NCBI RefSeq assembly: GCF_017310035.1
Contig: NZ_CP022296.1
Span: 3,534,001 to 3,598,000 of the forward strand
Direction of reading: 5' to 3'
Length of the DNA: 64,000 nucleotides
From: Nocardioides sp. S5
Lineage (GTDB): Bacteria; Actinomycetota; Actinomycetes; Propionibacteriales; Nocardioidaceae
Part shown: positions 25,746 through 33,393 of the stretch, piece by piece
Layout: each line of letters starts with the position of its first letter
Position numbering within the stretch: position 1 is the stretch's first letter
Notes under the pieces: generated by a model
Told to the model about the DNA's origin: nothing
Database searches by the model: none
What the model saw: the letters and a program-made list of their open reading frames with translations, nothing else
Translations under genes and position numbers: made by a program

Positions 25746-26516
25746 GTGAAGATAGAGAACGCCGTGGCCATCGTGACCGGTGGCGCCTCCGGCCTAGGTG
25801 AGGCCGCCGCCCGCCGCCTGCTCGAGCTCGGAGCCCGGGCAGTCGCCGCGTTCGACCTCAACGACGAGCGCGGCGCCGCCCTCCGCGCCGAGATGGGGGA
25901 GCGCTACCGCTACCACAACGTTGACGTCAGCCAACTCGACCAGGTCGAGACGGCCGTGGCGGCCGTCGAGTCCGAGCACAGTGCCGTCCAGGTCGTGGTG
26001 AACGCCGCCGCCGTCGCCGCCCCCGCCAAGCTCCTGTCCAGCCGCGGACCGCTGCCAATGGAGGTCTTCGACAAGGGGATCAAGGTGAACCTCTACGGCC
26101 CGATCCATGTGATGCGCAGTGTCGTCCCCGGCATGGCGACCAACGAGCCTACCGCCGACGGGGAACGTGGTGTCATCATCAACGTCGCCTCCGGCGCGGC
26201 GTGGGAGGGCCAGATCGGGCAGATTGCCTACAGCGCCTCCAAAGCCGCCCTCGTCGGCCTGACGATGCCGCTGTTCCGTGAGCTCGCCCAGCACGGAATC
26301 CGTGTCATGACCGTAGCGCCCGGTGCCTTCGACACGCCGATCTACGACCAGGTCCCTCCCGCACTGAAGGAGGAGCTCGCCGCCCAGTCACTCTTCCCAC
26401 GGCGCATGGGCGAGCCCGCGGAGTTCGCGATGTTGATCGAAGAGATCGTCCGAAACCCCATGCACAACGGCCGTTCGATCCGGCTGGACGCCGGGATGAT
26501 CCTCCCGCCGAGCTGA
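25746..26516 (+). CDS. Short-chain dehydrogenase (3-hydroxyacyl-CoA dehydrogenase-like)
   Basis: A 256-residue SDR beginning at GTG 25746 with an AGGAG ribosome site just upstream. It shows the cofactor motif TGGASGLG at residues 11-18, NAAAVAAP, and catalytic YSASK at about 162-166. The overall pattern, including an insertion after the NAA motif and the PFPRRMGEP-like end, resembles type-10 17-beta-hydroxysteroid/3-hydroxyacyl-CoA dehydrogenases. In this operon it would oxidise the hydroxyacyl-CoA before thiolysis. Confidence 0.88.
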   Translation: MKIENAVAIVTGGASGLGEAAARRLLELGARAVAAFDLNDERGAALRAEMGERYRYHNVDVSQLDQVETAVAAVESEHSAVQVVVNAAAVAAPAKLLSSRGPLPMEVFDKGIKVNLYGPIHVMRSVVPGMATNEPTADGERGVIINVASGAAWEGQIGQIAYSASKAALVGLTMPLFRELAQHGIRVMTVAPGAFDTPIYDQVPPALKEELAAQSLFPRRMGEPAEFAMLIEEIVRNPMHNGRSIRLDAGMILPPS

Positions 26517-26559
26517 CCCGTCCTCCCATGGACCGCGACCTAGAACCAGGAGCATCGAC

Positions 26560-26979
26560 GTGACCAACCCCGTTCCCCTGCGCGAAGGACTCTTCCGCGA
26601 GACAGCGGCAGGTCCGACCCTGCTCGCGAGCTGCTGCACCGCCTGCGGCCACACGTCGTATCCGCCCGCCCCTCGCTGCCTCGACTGCGGCAGCGAAGCG
26701 CAGGAGCCCGTGGAACTCGGCTCGGACGGCGAGCTACTCTGCGCGACCGTCGTGCACATGGGCAACAACCGCTACCCACCTGGCTACACCGTCGGCTACG
26801 TGACCATGCCCCACGGCGTGAGGGTCTTCGCCCAACTCGCGATCTCCGCCGGCGAGGACCTCCCGGCGCCCGGCACACCGATGACGCTCGAGATCGTGCC
26901 GATGTGGCGTGAGCAGGAGCAGGACGTGCTCGCCTACCGCTTCGTCCCTGCGCCCGGAAAGGAATCCGCCCATGCGTGA
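26560..26979 (+). CDS. DUF35 zinc-ribbon/OB-fold partner of the thiolase
   Basis: A 139-residue protein starting at GTG 26560 with AGGAG upstream. A zinc ribbon with four cysteines fills residues 25-50 (CCTACGHTSY, then CLDCG), and an OB-fold follows with YTVGYVTMPHGVRVFAQL. Proteins of this family form complexes with SCP-x type thiolases or aldolases and, in some systems, with hydratases. Its stop overlaps the thiolase start by 8 nt, which fits a stable two-subunit enzyme. Confidence 0.88.
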   Translation: MTNPVPLREGLFRETAAGPTLLASCCTACGHTSYPPAPRCLDCGSEAQEPVELGSDGELLCATVVHMGNNRYPPGYTVGYVTMPHGVRVFAQLAISAGEDLPAPGTPMTLEIVPMWREQEQDVLAYRFVPAPGKESAHA

Positions 26980-28117
26980 GGTCTTCGTCCTCGGAGTGGG
27001 ACAGAGCGACTTCGGCAAAATGCCCGAGCGCAGCATCGCCGACCTGGGAGGCCAGGCCGCCCGTGCCGCGATCGCCGACGCAGGCATTAACTCCGCCCAA
27101 ATACAGGCCGTCTTCTCCTCCCGGGTCTACGACGCCATGATCACCAGCCAGACCATCATGAAGGACCTCGGCGTCACCCGCGTCGAGATGGTCAACGTGG
27201 AGAATGCGTGCGCGGGTGGATCGACAGCGATCCGCAGCCTCTATAAGGACATCGCCGCCGGCTTCGTCGACCTCGGCATCGCCATCGGCGTCGAGTCGAT
27301 GACCACAAGTCCGATCGCCGGGAAGCTGATCCCGCCGGACAGGGACGACCTCGACGGTCAGCTCGGACTCAGCATGCCCGTGCTGTTCGCGCTTCAGGCG
27401 CAACGTCTCATGGAGACCCACGGCGCGACACCTGAGGACTTCGCCCAGGTCTCGGTCAAGGCGCATGACTTCGGCGCCCTGAACCCGCGGGCGCAGTACC
27501 AGAGGCGCTTCACCGTCGAAGAAGTACTGGCCTCCCGGATGATCGCCGACCCCATCACGCTGCTCCAGTGCTGCCCCAACACCGACGGAGCCGCCGCCGT
27601 GGTCATGGCGTCCGCCGACGTGGCGAAGAAGTACTCCGAAGCACCGGTCCGCATCGCAGGATCAGCGCTAGTCTCCGGCGACTACGATTTCCGGCGCTCC
27701 GACATCACGACCCTCGAGCTCGGCGCGCGGGCGGCGGCCCGCGCCTACGAGCAGGCCGGTGTGGCACCCTCCGACGTGGACGTCGTCGAGTTGCACGACG
27801 CCTTCGCGAGCGAAGAGATCGTCCACTACGAGGACCTAGGGCTGTGCGCGCGCGGTGATGGCGTGGGTCTGCTCCGCTCCGGCGCCACCTCGATAGGCGG
27901 GCGCATCCCCGTGAACCCGAGCGGTGGGCTACTGTCCCTCGGCCACCCACTGGCCGCATCCGGCGTCCGAGTCATCTGCGACATCACCGACCAGCTGCGC
28001 GGGCGCAGCGGAGCCAGCCAGGTACCTGGCGCCAAGGTCGGCCTTGCCCAGATGCTGGGCGGCGTCGCCACCGGGCTGGACGCGGCAGCCGGCAGCGTCC
28101 ACATCCTGACGGTCTAG
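26972..28117 (+). CDS. SCP-x/lipid-transfer type thiolase
   Basis: A 381-residue thiolase-fold enzyme. The nucleophile Cys80 lies in VENACAGGS, the His region is ELHDAFASEEI, and the final GHPLAASG segment is intact. The conserved Cys argues for a true beta-ketothiolase rather than a retro-aldolase, though substrate cannot be told. It would release acetyl- or propionyl-CoA, acting with the adjacent DUF35 protein. It is the last intact gene of the catabolic operon; a rearrangement junction follows within about 80 nt. Confidence 0.88.
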   Translation: MREVFVLGVGQSDFGKMPERSIADLGGQAARAAIADAGINSAQIQAVFSSRVYDAMITSQTIMKDLGVTRVEMVNVENACAGGSTAIRSLYKDIAAGFVDLGIAIGVESMTTSPIAGKLIPPDRDDLDGQLGLSMPVLFALQAQRLMETHGATPEDFAQVSVKAHDFGALNPRAQYQRRFTVEEVLASRMIADPITLLQCCPNTDGAAAVVMASADVAKKYSEAPVRIAGSALVSGDYDFRRSDITTLELGARAAARAYEQAGVAPSDVDVVELHDAFASEEIVHYEDLGLCARGDGVGLLRSGATSIGGRIPVNPSGGLLSLGHPLAASGVRVICDITDQLRGRSGASQVPGAKVGLAQMLGGVATGLDAAAGSVHILTV

Positions 28118-28200
28118 TGTCCTATGTCTGTAGTTGGGTGAACAAGTTGTCCGAGCGAGCGATTCGAGGATCTGTTCGGCGCTCTTGGTCAGGGTGGGCG

Positions 28201-28545
28201 CGGGACCGGGAGACGTTCGGGCGACCGCTGTCCTCGCGTCAGGTCATCCGGCACAAGCTCGCCGAGATGGCCCGCCAGGTCGACGTCGCGCGGTGCTACA
28301 CCCGGGCCGTGACGCAGGGGTTCCTCGCCGGCGAGGACGTCGTCACCGAGGTGTCGATGGCGAAGAACACGGCCGTGTACGCGTGCGACTTCGTGGTGAA
28401 CGAGGCCGTGCAGATCTTCGGCGGCATGGGCTACATGCGCGAGTCCGAGGTCGAGCGGCACTACCGGGACGCGCGGATCCTGGGCATCGGCGGCGGGACG
28501 AACGAGATCATGAACGAAGTCATCAGCAAGAGGATCGGTCTGTGA
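28201..28545 (+). pseudogene. Acyl-CoA dehydrogenase, C-terminal fragment
   Basis: From about 28201 the frame reads as the C-terminal third of an acyl-CoA dehydrogenase: RETFGRPLSSRQVIRHKLAEM, IFGGMGYMRESEVERHYRDAR, then GIGGGTNEIMNEVI. The FAD-binding and N-terminal domains are missing. The 60-80 nt before the homology are unrelated; on the minus strand they encode LTKSAEQILESLA, which resembles the start of some transposases. The frame is open back to a GTG at 28117, so a short chimeric product could still be made. Confidence 0.8.
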
Positions 28546-29606
28546 CTGCCGAGCCGGCCCGCCCGTTTCGGGTCACCGGCACCGAGCAGAAGCGGGCGTG
28601 GGCGGAGAAGCTCCTGCCCCCGGTGGAACAGGTGCAGCCTGGGCTGTGGTCGATCCCCGTCCCCATCCCCGACAACCCGCTGCGCTACGTCCTGGTCTAC
28701 TCACTCGAGATGGACGACGGGGTGGCGCTCATCGACGCCGGGTGGGACACCGATGAGGCGTGGCAGGCCTTGACCGACGGGTTGGCGACGGCCGGGCACG
28801 CCATCGGCGACGTCCGCGGCGTGATGGTGACGCACATCCATCCCGACCACTACGGCCTGGCTGGACGGATCCGCGAGGCATCGGGTGCCTGGGTGGGACT
28901 CCACCCCGACGACGCGGCCCTGCTTCCCGCCCGGTACGGGGCGGGGATGACCGACCTGCTCGACGACATGGCCAGACTGTTGCAGAACTGCGGGATACCC
29001 GACGACGAGTTGCAGACCCTGTCGCGCGCTTCGCTGCCGATCGCGGCCTACGTCCGCCAGACCGAGCCCGACCGCCTCATCCGAGACGGCGACCGGCTGC
29101 CGTTGCCCGGCTGGGATCTGCGAGCGGTCCACACGCCCGGCCACTCGCCCGGCCACCTGTGCTTCCACGAGCACCGGCGTCGCGTCCTCTTCTCCGGGGA
29201 CCACGTCCTTCCTCGCATCACACCCAACATCGGGGTGCACGCGCAGTCGAGCGGCAACCCGCTTGCAGACTTCGTCGACTCCCTGGCACGTGTCGGCGGA
29301 CTGGACCACGAGCTGGACGAGGTGCTGCCCGCGCACGAGTACCGCTTCGCCGGCCTCGCGGCGCGCGTGTCGACGCTGCTGGGCCACCACGACGCACGGT
29401 TGGAGGAGATTCACGCCGCCCTCACCACGGCACCGACGACCTGGGAGCTGACCGCGGCGCTGACCTGGTCGCGCCCCTGGGACCAGGTCTCCGGCTTCAT
29501 GCGCAGAGCGGCTGTGGCGGAGACCCTGGCGCACCTGGTCCTGCTGGAGAGCAGGGGACGGGTGGCGCGCACCAGCGACACCCCGTGGCGCTGGGAGCAG
29601 CGCTGA
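28542..29606 (+). CDS. Metallo-beta-lactamase fold hydrolase
   Basis: A 354-residue MBL-fold protein starting at GTG 28542, overlapping the preceding stop. It carries the metal-binding motif THIHPDHYGLAG near residue 98, HTPGHSPGHLC near 195, the Asp ligand in FSGDHVLP near 215, and HEYRF near 265. The extra C-terminal helical region (about 270-340) fits the glyoxalase II/thioesterase-like subgroup often found beside acyl-CoA dehydrogenases. It was carried in with the truncated dehydrogenase; a CoA thioester substrate is likely but not proven. Confidence 0.87.
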   Translation: MTAEPARPFRVTGTEQKRAWAEKLLPPVEQVQPGLWSIPVPIPDNPLRYVLVYSLEMDDGVALIDAGWDTDEAWQALTDGLATAGHAIGDVRGVMVTHIHPDHYGLAGRIREASGAWVGLHPDDAALLPARYGAGMTDLLDDMARLLQNCGIPDDELQTLSRASLPIAAYVRQTEPDRLIRDGDRLPLPGWDLRAVHTPGHSPGHLCFHEHRRRVLFSGDHVLPRITPNIGVHAQSSGNPLADFVDSLARVGGLDHELDEVLPAHEYRFAGLAARVSTLLGHHDARLEEIHAALTTAPTTWELTAALTWSRPWDQVSGFMRRAAVAETLAHLVLLESRGRVARTSDTPWRWEQR

Positions 29607-29624
29607 CGGGGCATCGTGTGCCGC

Positions 29625-29885
29625 TCACTCGAGGAGCGCCTCGGTGGCCGTGGCCGCTGCGCCCGCTCGGTCTCCCCCTGGCCAGGCTTGCGGCGCGAGG
29701 CCGATCGCCCCGGCCCACAACCGAGTAAGGACGTCGACGGCCTCCGCCTCGTCCAACCCCTCGACCGGGTCCTGCCACAGGTGGGCGAAGGACTCGACCA
29801 TGGCGCCCAGGGCGCTTGCCGTCGCCCGCGGCGGCAGCAGCGGATCCGCCTGGCCCAGCTCCTGTAGTCGGATGAGGCCGTCCAT
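29625..29885 (-). pseudogene. TetR regulator, C-terminal fragment
   Basis: The 86 codons match the ligand-domain end of a TetR regulator (RLQELGQADPLLPPRATASALGAMVESFAHLW). The DNA-binding HTH is absent. Homology seems to extend two codons upstream of the ATG at 29885 and then runs into a TAG, so the gene was cut near 29891. With the dehydrogenase fragment at the other side, this delimits a captured segment of roughly 28200-29890. Confidence 0.75.
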
Positions 29886-30095
29886 ACCGCGCTAGGGAAG
29901 CGCTGATCAACGGGCCAGTCGGCGCGCCTCCCGCGCGGCGCGCGTCAATCAGTGGACAGACAGGTACCTCTACCCCGTTGCGCGCTATTCCCAATCGGCG
30001 GTCGGCCCTGTCCTGATGTTCACATTCGTCCCTGAAGGCCAACCCGCAACGGTGAAGCCGCAGGCCGGCACACCCGTCGCTCCTCATGCGTCCCG

Positions 30096-30140
30096 GATGC
30101 CACGCCCAAAGATGCCACGCCCGGTGATGCCACGCCCGGA
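30096..30140 (+). repeat. Tandem 15-bp repeat, three units
   Basis: GATGCCACGCCC plus three variable bases is repeated three times without gaps (30096, 30111, 30126). The unit length is a multiple of three, but no credible gene covers it. Confidence 0.75.
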
Positions 30141-30198
30141 GAGGTTCTCGGTGACGGCTGCCTATTCGGAACGCGACGCGTCTCCCCCACGCACTCTC

Positions 30199-30248
30199 CG
30201 AACCTGAGTGCGCTCCTCGGTCGAGGCCGTTGCGTATGCTCAGGTTCG
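30199..30248. repeat. Inverted 10-bp repeats including the right direct-repeat copy
   Basis: CGAACCTGAG (30199-30208) and CTCAGGTTCG (30239-30248) are perfect inverted copies 30 nt apart. The second copy is the direct repeat of 16527-16536. The spacing and symmetry resemble a tyrosine-recombinase crossover or arm site at the right end of the inserted block. Confidence 0.45.
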
Positions 30249-30278
30249 TCGCAGAACCGTCAAAATTCGCGCGAACTT

Positions 30279-31814
30279 CTAAGAGGCGGACTCGATGGCC
30301 TCGTTGGTGTAGTAGAGCTTCTTCTCCAGCGGGTGGAGCACCGTCTGGACCTTGTAGGTGGCGTCGCCGATGCACCACAGGGCGCGGCCCTTGTCCTGCA
30401 TGGCCCACCCGGAGACGAGGTCTTGGGCGATCGGGCCGAGCCCGAGCATGGAGTCGAGCTCTCGGGCGACACGGGGCTTCTGGGCACCGAGGATCTTGAT
30501 GTCGGCCAGCTCGAGGAGGTCCTTGGCGATCATCGCGGCCTGGGAGTCGGCGTCGCCAACCGAGAGCAGGTCGGAGGGCTTGTGGAGGTTGCAGAACTGG
30601 ATGTCGCCGCCCTTGCCGGCCATGCCGCGTGAGAGCCGCAGGTCGGCGTCGAAACTCGCCACTGCGGCGGTTCCGAGGCGCATCTGCTTCCAGACCTCGT
30701 CGCGCACCACGATGCGCAGGTCGCCTGGCTCGGCGATCTCCCGCAGACCACGCCCCCAGGAGTTCATGCACAGCAGCGCGATGCCCACGGCCTCATCGCC
30801 CAGGCCGTCGAGCCGGGAGAGGCTGAACGACTGGATCGGGGCCCGCCAGTCGACCTCGATGTTGGTGAAGTCGTCGAAGAGGCCGGCGAGGGTGCCGGTG
30901 ACCAGCTCGCCGAGCGCGTTGCGCAGCAGCCGGGTCTGGTCGAGGAACTGGCGGGTGTTCGCGTATTCGCAGGCCCGGACGAGCTCCTCGGTGGGGTTAC
31001 GGAGCAGGTCCCACAGGCGCGGGATGGTCGTCTCCTGCAGGACGCTGTTGCCGGCGGCGTAGCCGGTGAGGATCGCCAGCGCGTTGCGCACGACGTCGCT
31101 CTCGTCGGGGCCGAACGGCACCCGGCGCTCGTCGTCGATCTTCATGCTGCCGACCAGGCCTCGGACCAGGACGAGCCACCGCTTGAAGATGATCGTGGCG
31201 CGGCGCTGCGCCTCCTCGGCCGAGAGCTTCTCCCACCCGTCGCCGAGCGGCCCCATGGACAGCGGGTTGACCCGGGCCCAGAAGCCGGGGGCGATGACGA
31301 AGGGTTCGACACCGAGCGCGCGGCACAGCGACTCGTACTCGTCCTTGACGTCGCCAGTGACCAGGGTGCGGTAGCCGAACGGCATCATCCGGGTGCAGAA
31401 CGCCTTGGTGGTGCCGGACTTGCCACTTCCCGGCTTGGCGAACTGGAAGATGTTGGGGTTAGTCGCGGGCACGTCGTCGCGCAGCACCCAACCGAACGGG
31501 TCGCAGTAGAAGCTGCCGCCGGAGAGCTGGTCGACGCCCATCTGGGCGCCCGTCGGGGGCAGCGCGGGAGCGGAGACGAAGGGCCAGAACACCGGGGCCT
31601 GGTCGCTGGTCATCCGCCAGGCCATCGCCGGGGCGGTGGCGGCGGCCCAGCCTCGGCCCCGGCGGGTGGCACCGCGGCGCGGCGCGTAGCGGAAGAGCCG
31701 GGGCTCCTTGGCCTCCGGGGCGAGCGTGGGGATCGTGGGCAGGTCGTGCCCGAAGTCGGAGAGCAGGGCAGCCATGTCGCGGCCGCCACGGCGGTTCCGG
31801 CGGGTGGTGGTCAT
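30279..31814 (-). CDS. VirB4-like conjugation ATPase
   Basis: A 511-residue ATPase with Walker A AKPGSGKSGTTK at about residue 133 and a Walker B-like VVRDEVWKQM near 370. It lacks the usual VirB4 N-terminal domain; that part corresponds to the separate upstream SCO6880-type protein, whose TGA overlaps this ATG. It would energise assembly of the transfer channel. In this layout the hydrolase now at 13335-16478 would be expected to follow directly, but the 13.7-kb block intervenes. Confidence 0.88.
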   Translation of the reverse strand: MTTTRRNRRGGRDMAALLSDFGHDLPTIPTLAPEAKEPRLFRYAPRRGATRRGRGWAAATAPAMAWRMTSDQAPVFWPFVSAPALPPTGAQMGVDQLSGGSFYCDPFGWVLRDDVPATNPNIFQFAKPGSGKSGTTKAFCTRMMPFGYRTLVTGDVKDEYESLCRALGVEPFVIAPGFWARVNPLSMGPLGDGWEKLSAEEAQRRATIIFKRWLVLVRGLVGSMKIDDERRVPFGPDESDVVRNALAILTGYAAGNSVLQETTIPRLWDLLRNPTEELVRACEYANTRQFLDQTRLLRNALGELVTGTLAGLFDDFTNIEVDWRAPIQSFSLSRLDGLGDEAVGIALLCMNSWGRGLREIAEPGDLRIVVRDEVWKQMRLGTAAVASFDADLRLSRGMAGKGGDIQFCNLHKPSDLLSVGDADSQAAMIAKDLLELADIKILGAQKPRVARELDSMLGLGPIAQDLVSGWAMQDKGRALWCIGDATYKVQTVLHPLEKKLYYTNEAIESAS

Positions 31815-33319
31815 CAGGCGTCTCCGCTCCGGGTCAGGCTCGTGCCGAGGGGGATGGTGGACGCGGCGAACCCGACGTCCTGGGCGAGGTCGAGGCGCAG
31901 CGGTGCGAACCCGGCGCGTCGGACCGAGGCGTCCAGGCGGCGCCCGAACTCGGTGATCCGCATCGACTTGGGGACGGTGACCGTGCACACGCCGTAGGGC
32001 CGGGTCAGCGAGTTGCCGCGGGCCAGCTTGGCGTCCAGGCCGCGGGCCTTGTGGGCTTCGTCGCGCTGCTTGGCGCGGGTCTTGCGGCCGAGCTTCTCGT
32101 TCATCCCCTCGGCCAGGTCGGCGGCCCACTCGGCGTTGCCGGACTGCCGGTCGGCCTTGGTCTGGGAAACGATCGGGTACGCGACGACGAACGATCGCCG
32201 CTCACCGAACTCGCTGGGGGTGAGGATCGGTGCCAGGGCACCCATCGCGACGCCGCGGGTCGGCAGCCTGATGGTGGCGCTGACCGAGTTCCAGGCGTCG
32301 TGGCTGTAGTGCCGCACTGTGGCGTCGGCACCCGAGGGGCCGGCCATCGCCCACGGGACGTCGGCGTTGACGCTTGGGTCCTTCTCCCGCAGCGAGAGGG
32401 CCTCGACGATGCCGGCGCGGTCGCCGGGGGCGAATCCGGTCCGGCAGGCCAGCGCGAGCTCGGGGCTGGTGAGCCAGCGCACCGTCGTCATCCCCATCGG
32501 GCCGCGCAGCTGGGCCTCGATCTCGGCCATGAGCAGGTAGAGCTCGCGGCAGCGGCCCTCGAAGCCGCCCCCGGACTCTTTGGCCGACCTCGCGATCCGG
32601 GTCTCCGGGACCAGGATCGTCACGAACTGCTCGGTGCGCACCGATGCCTGGGTGAGGCCGTGGGCCAGGTCGCTGTTGACGACCTCCGACAGCTCCGGGG
32701 CGTTGGGGCGGCGGTGGCGGTTGACCCACAGGTCGCGCTCGGCGCCGTCCTCGGGGACGGTGCGCACCATGAAGAGGATCTCGTCGACCTTCTCTGTGCG
32801 ACCGGCGACGTCGAGCAGCCCGGCCAGGGCCTCGCCGTAGCGGGCGCGCTCTTCGGTGTCCTTCATGCCGATGCCGGGGTGCACGATCGAGGCCGTGACC
32901 GCCCAGGTCTTCATGGCGTGGTCCTCGATGATCGCTACGCGCTGCAGCTGCGAGCCGTGTGGCGGGCCGTCGTGGATCTGGACGCCCTGGAGGACCCCGG
33001 GCAGGTCCGGGGTGTCGAGGTCGTCGCCGCGGCCCTGGGTGGCCTTGGCGCGGAACGAGGTCCAGCCGAAGAGGCCGCCGACGGCGTACATCGTCGAGGC
33101 GAACACCCAGCCGGTGGCCGAGCGGCCGCGCACCGGGATCACGGTGATGGCCAGCAGGAACACCCAGACCAGGGCGAACAGGAACGCGGAGAACCACGCT
33201 CCGCGGCTGATTGCCCAGAACGCCGGCAGGCTGGCCAGCGCCAGGAACATCAGCTGGCCTCCGGAGAGGCCGAAGAACCAGCCGATACGGTCGCGCTGGT
33301 AGTCGGCGTAGGTGGTCAT
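31814..33319 (-). CDS. SCO6880 family conjugation protein
   Basis: A 501-residue protein with two adjacent N-terminal membrane helices (about residues 22-60) and a further hydrophobic stretch near 70-85, followed by a large cytoplasmic domain. The sequence (opening YADYQRDRIGWFFGLSGGQ, later RRPNAPELSEVVNSDL and YSHDAWNSVSATIRLP) matches the SCO6880 family, which pairs with a VirB4-like ATPase in actinobacterial transfer systems. It overlaps the ATPase gene by one base. Probable inner-membrane part of the channel. Confidence 0.88.
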   Translation of the reverse strand: MTTYADYQRDRIGWFFGLSGGQLMFLALASLPAFWAISRGAWFSAFLFALVWVFLLAITVIPVRGRSATGWVFASTMYAVGGLFGWTSFRAKATQGRGDDLDTPDLPGVLQGVQIHDGPPHGSQLQRVAIIEDHAMKTWAVTASIVHPGIGMKDTEERARYGEALAGLLDVAGRTEKVDEILFMVRTVPEDGAERDLWVNRHRRPNAPELSEVVNSDLAHGLTQASVRTEQFVTILVPETRIARSAKESGGGFEGRCRELYLLMAEIEAQLRGPMGMTTVRWLTSPELALACRTGFAPGDRAGIVEALSLREKDPSVNADVPWAMAGPSGADATVRHYSHDAWNSVSATIRLPTRGVAMGALAPILTPSEFGERRSFVVAYPIVSQTKADRQSGNAEWAADLAEGMNEKLGRKTRAKQRDEAHKARGLDAKLARGNSLTRPYGVCTVTVPKSMRITEFGRRLDASVRRAGFAPLRLDLAQDVGFAASTIPLGTSLTRSGDA

Positions 33320-33393
33320 CGTCGGCTTCCCTTCTGGTCAGTGAGGTCGGTGGGTGTCGATCGGTGCTCGAGGTGGGGCGGTCGGCGCATCGG

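Larger units (their letters stand above)
29892..30278. other. Non-coding junction region
   Basis: This stretch between the TetR fragment and the end of the VirB4-like gene has no convincing gene. It contains a GC-rich hairpin (around 29928-29946), a three-unit 15-bp tandem repeat and a pair of 10-bp inverted repeats. It is probably the right edge of the inserted block. Confidence 0.5.

Noticed and set aside
30016..30207. Small + open frame with MPRP repeats
   Set aside because: It only translates the 15-bp tandem repeat; no ribosome site and no similarity to a known protein.
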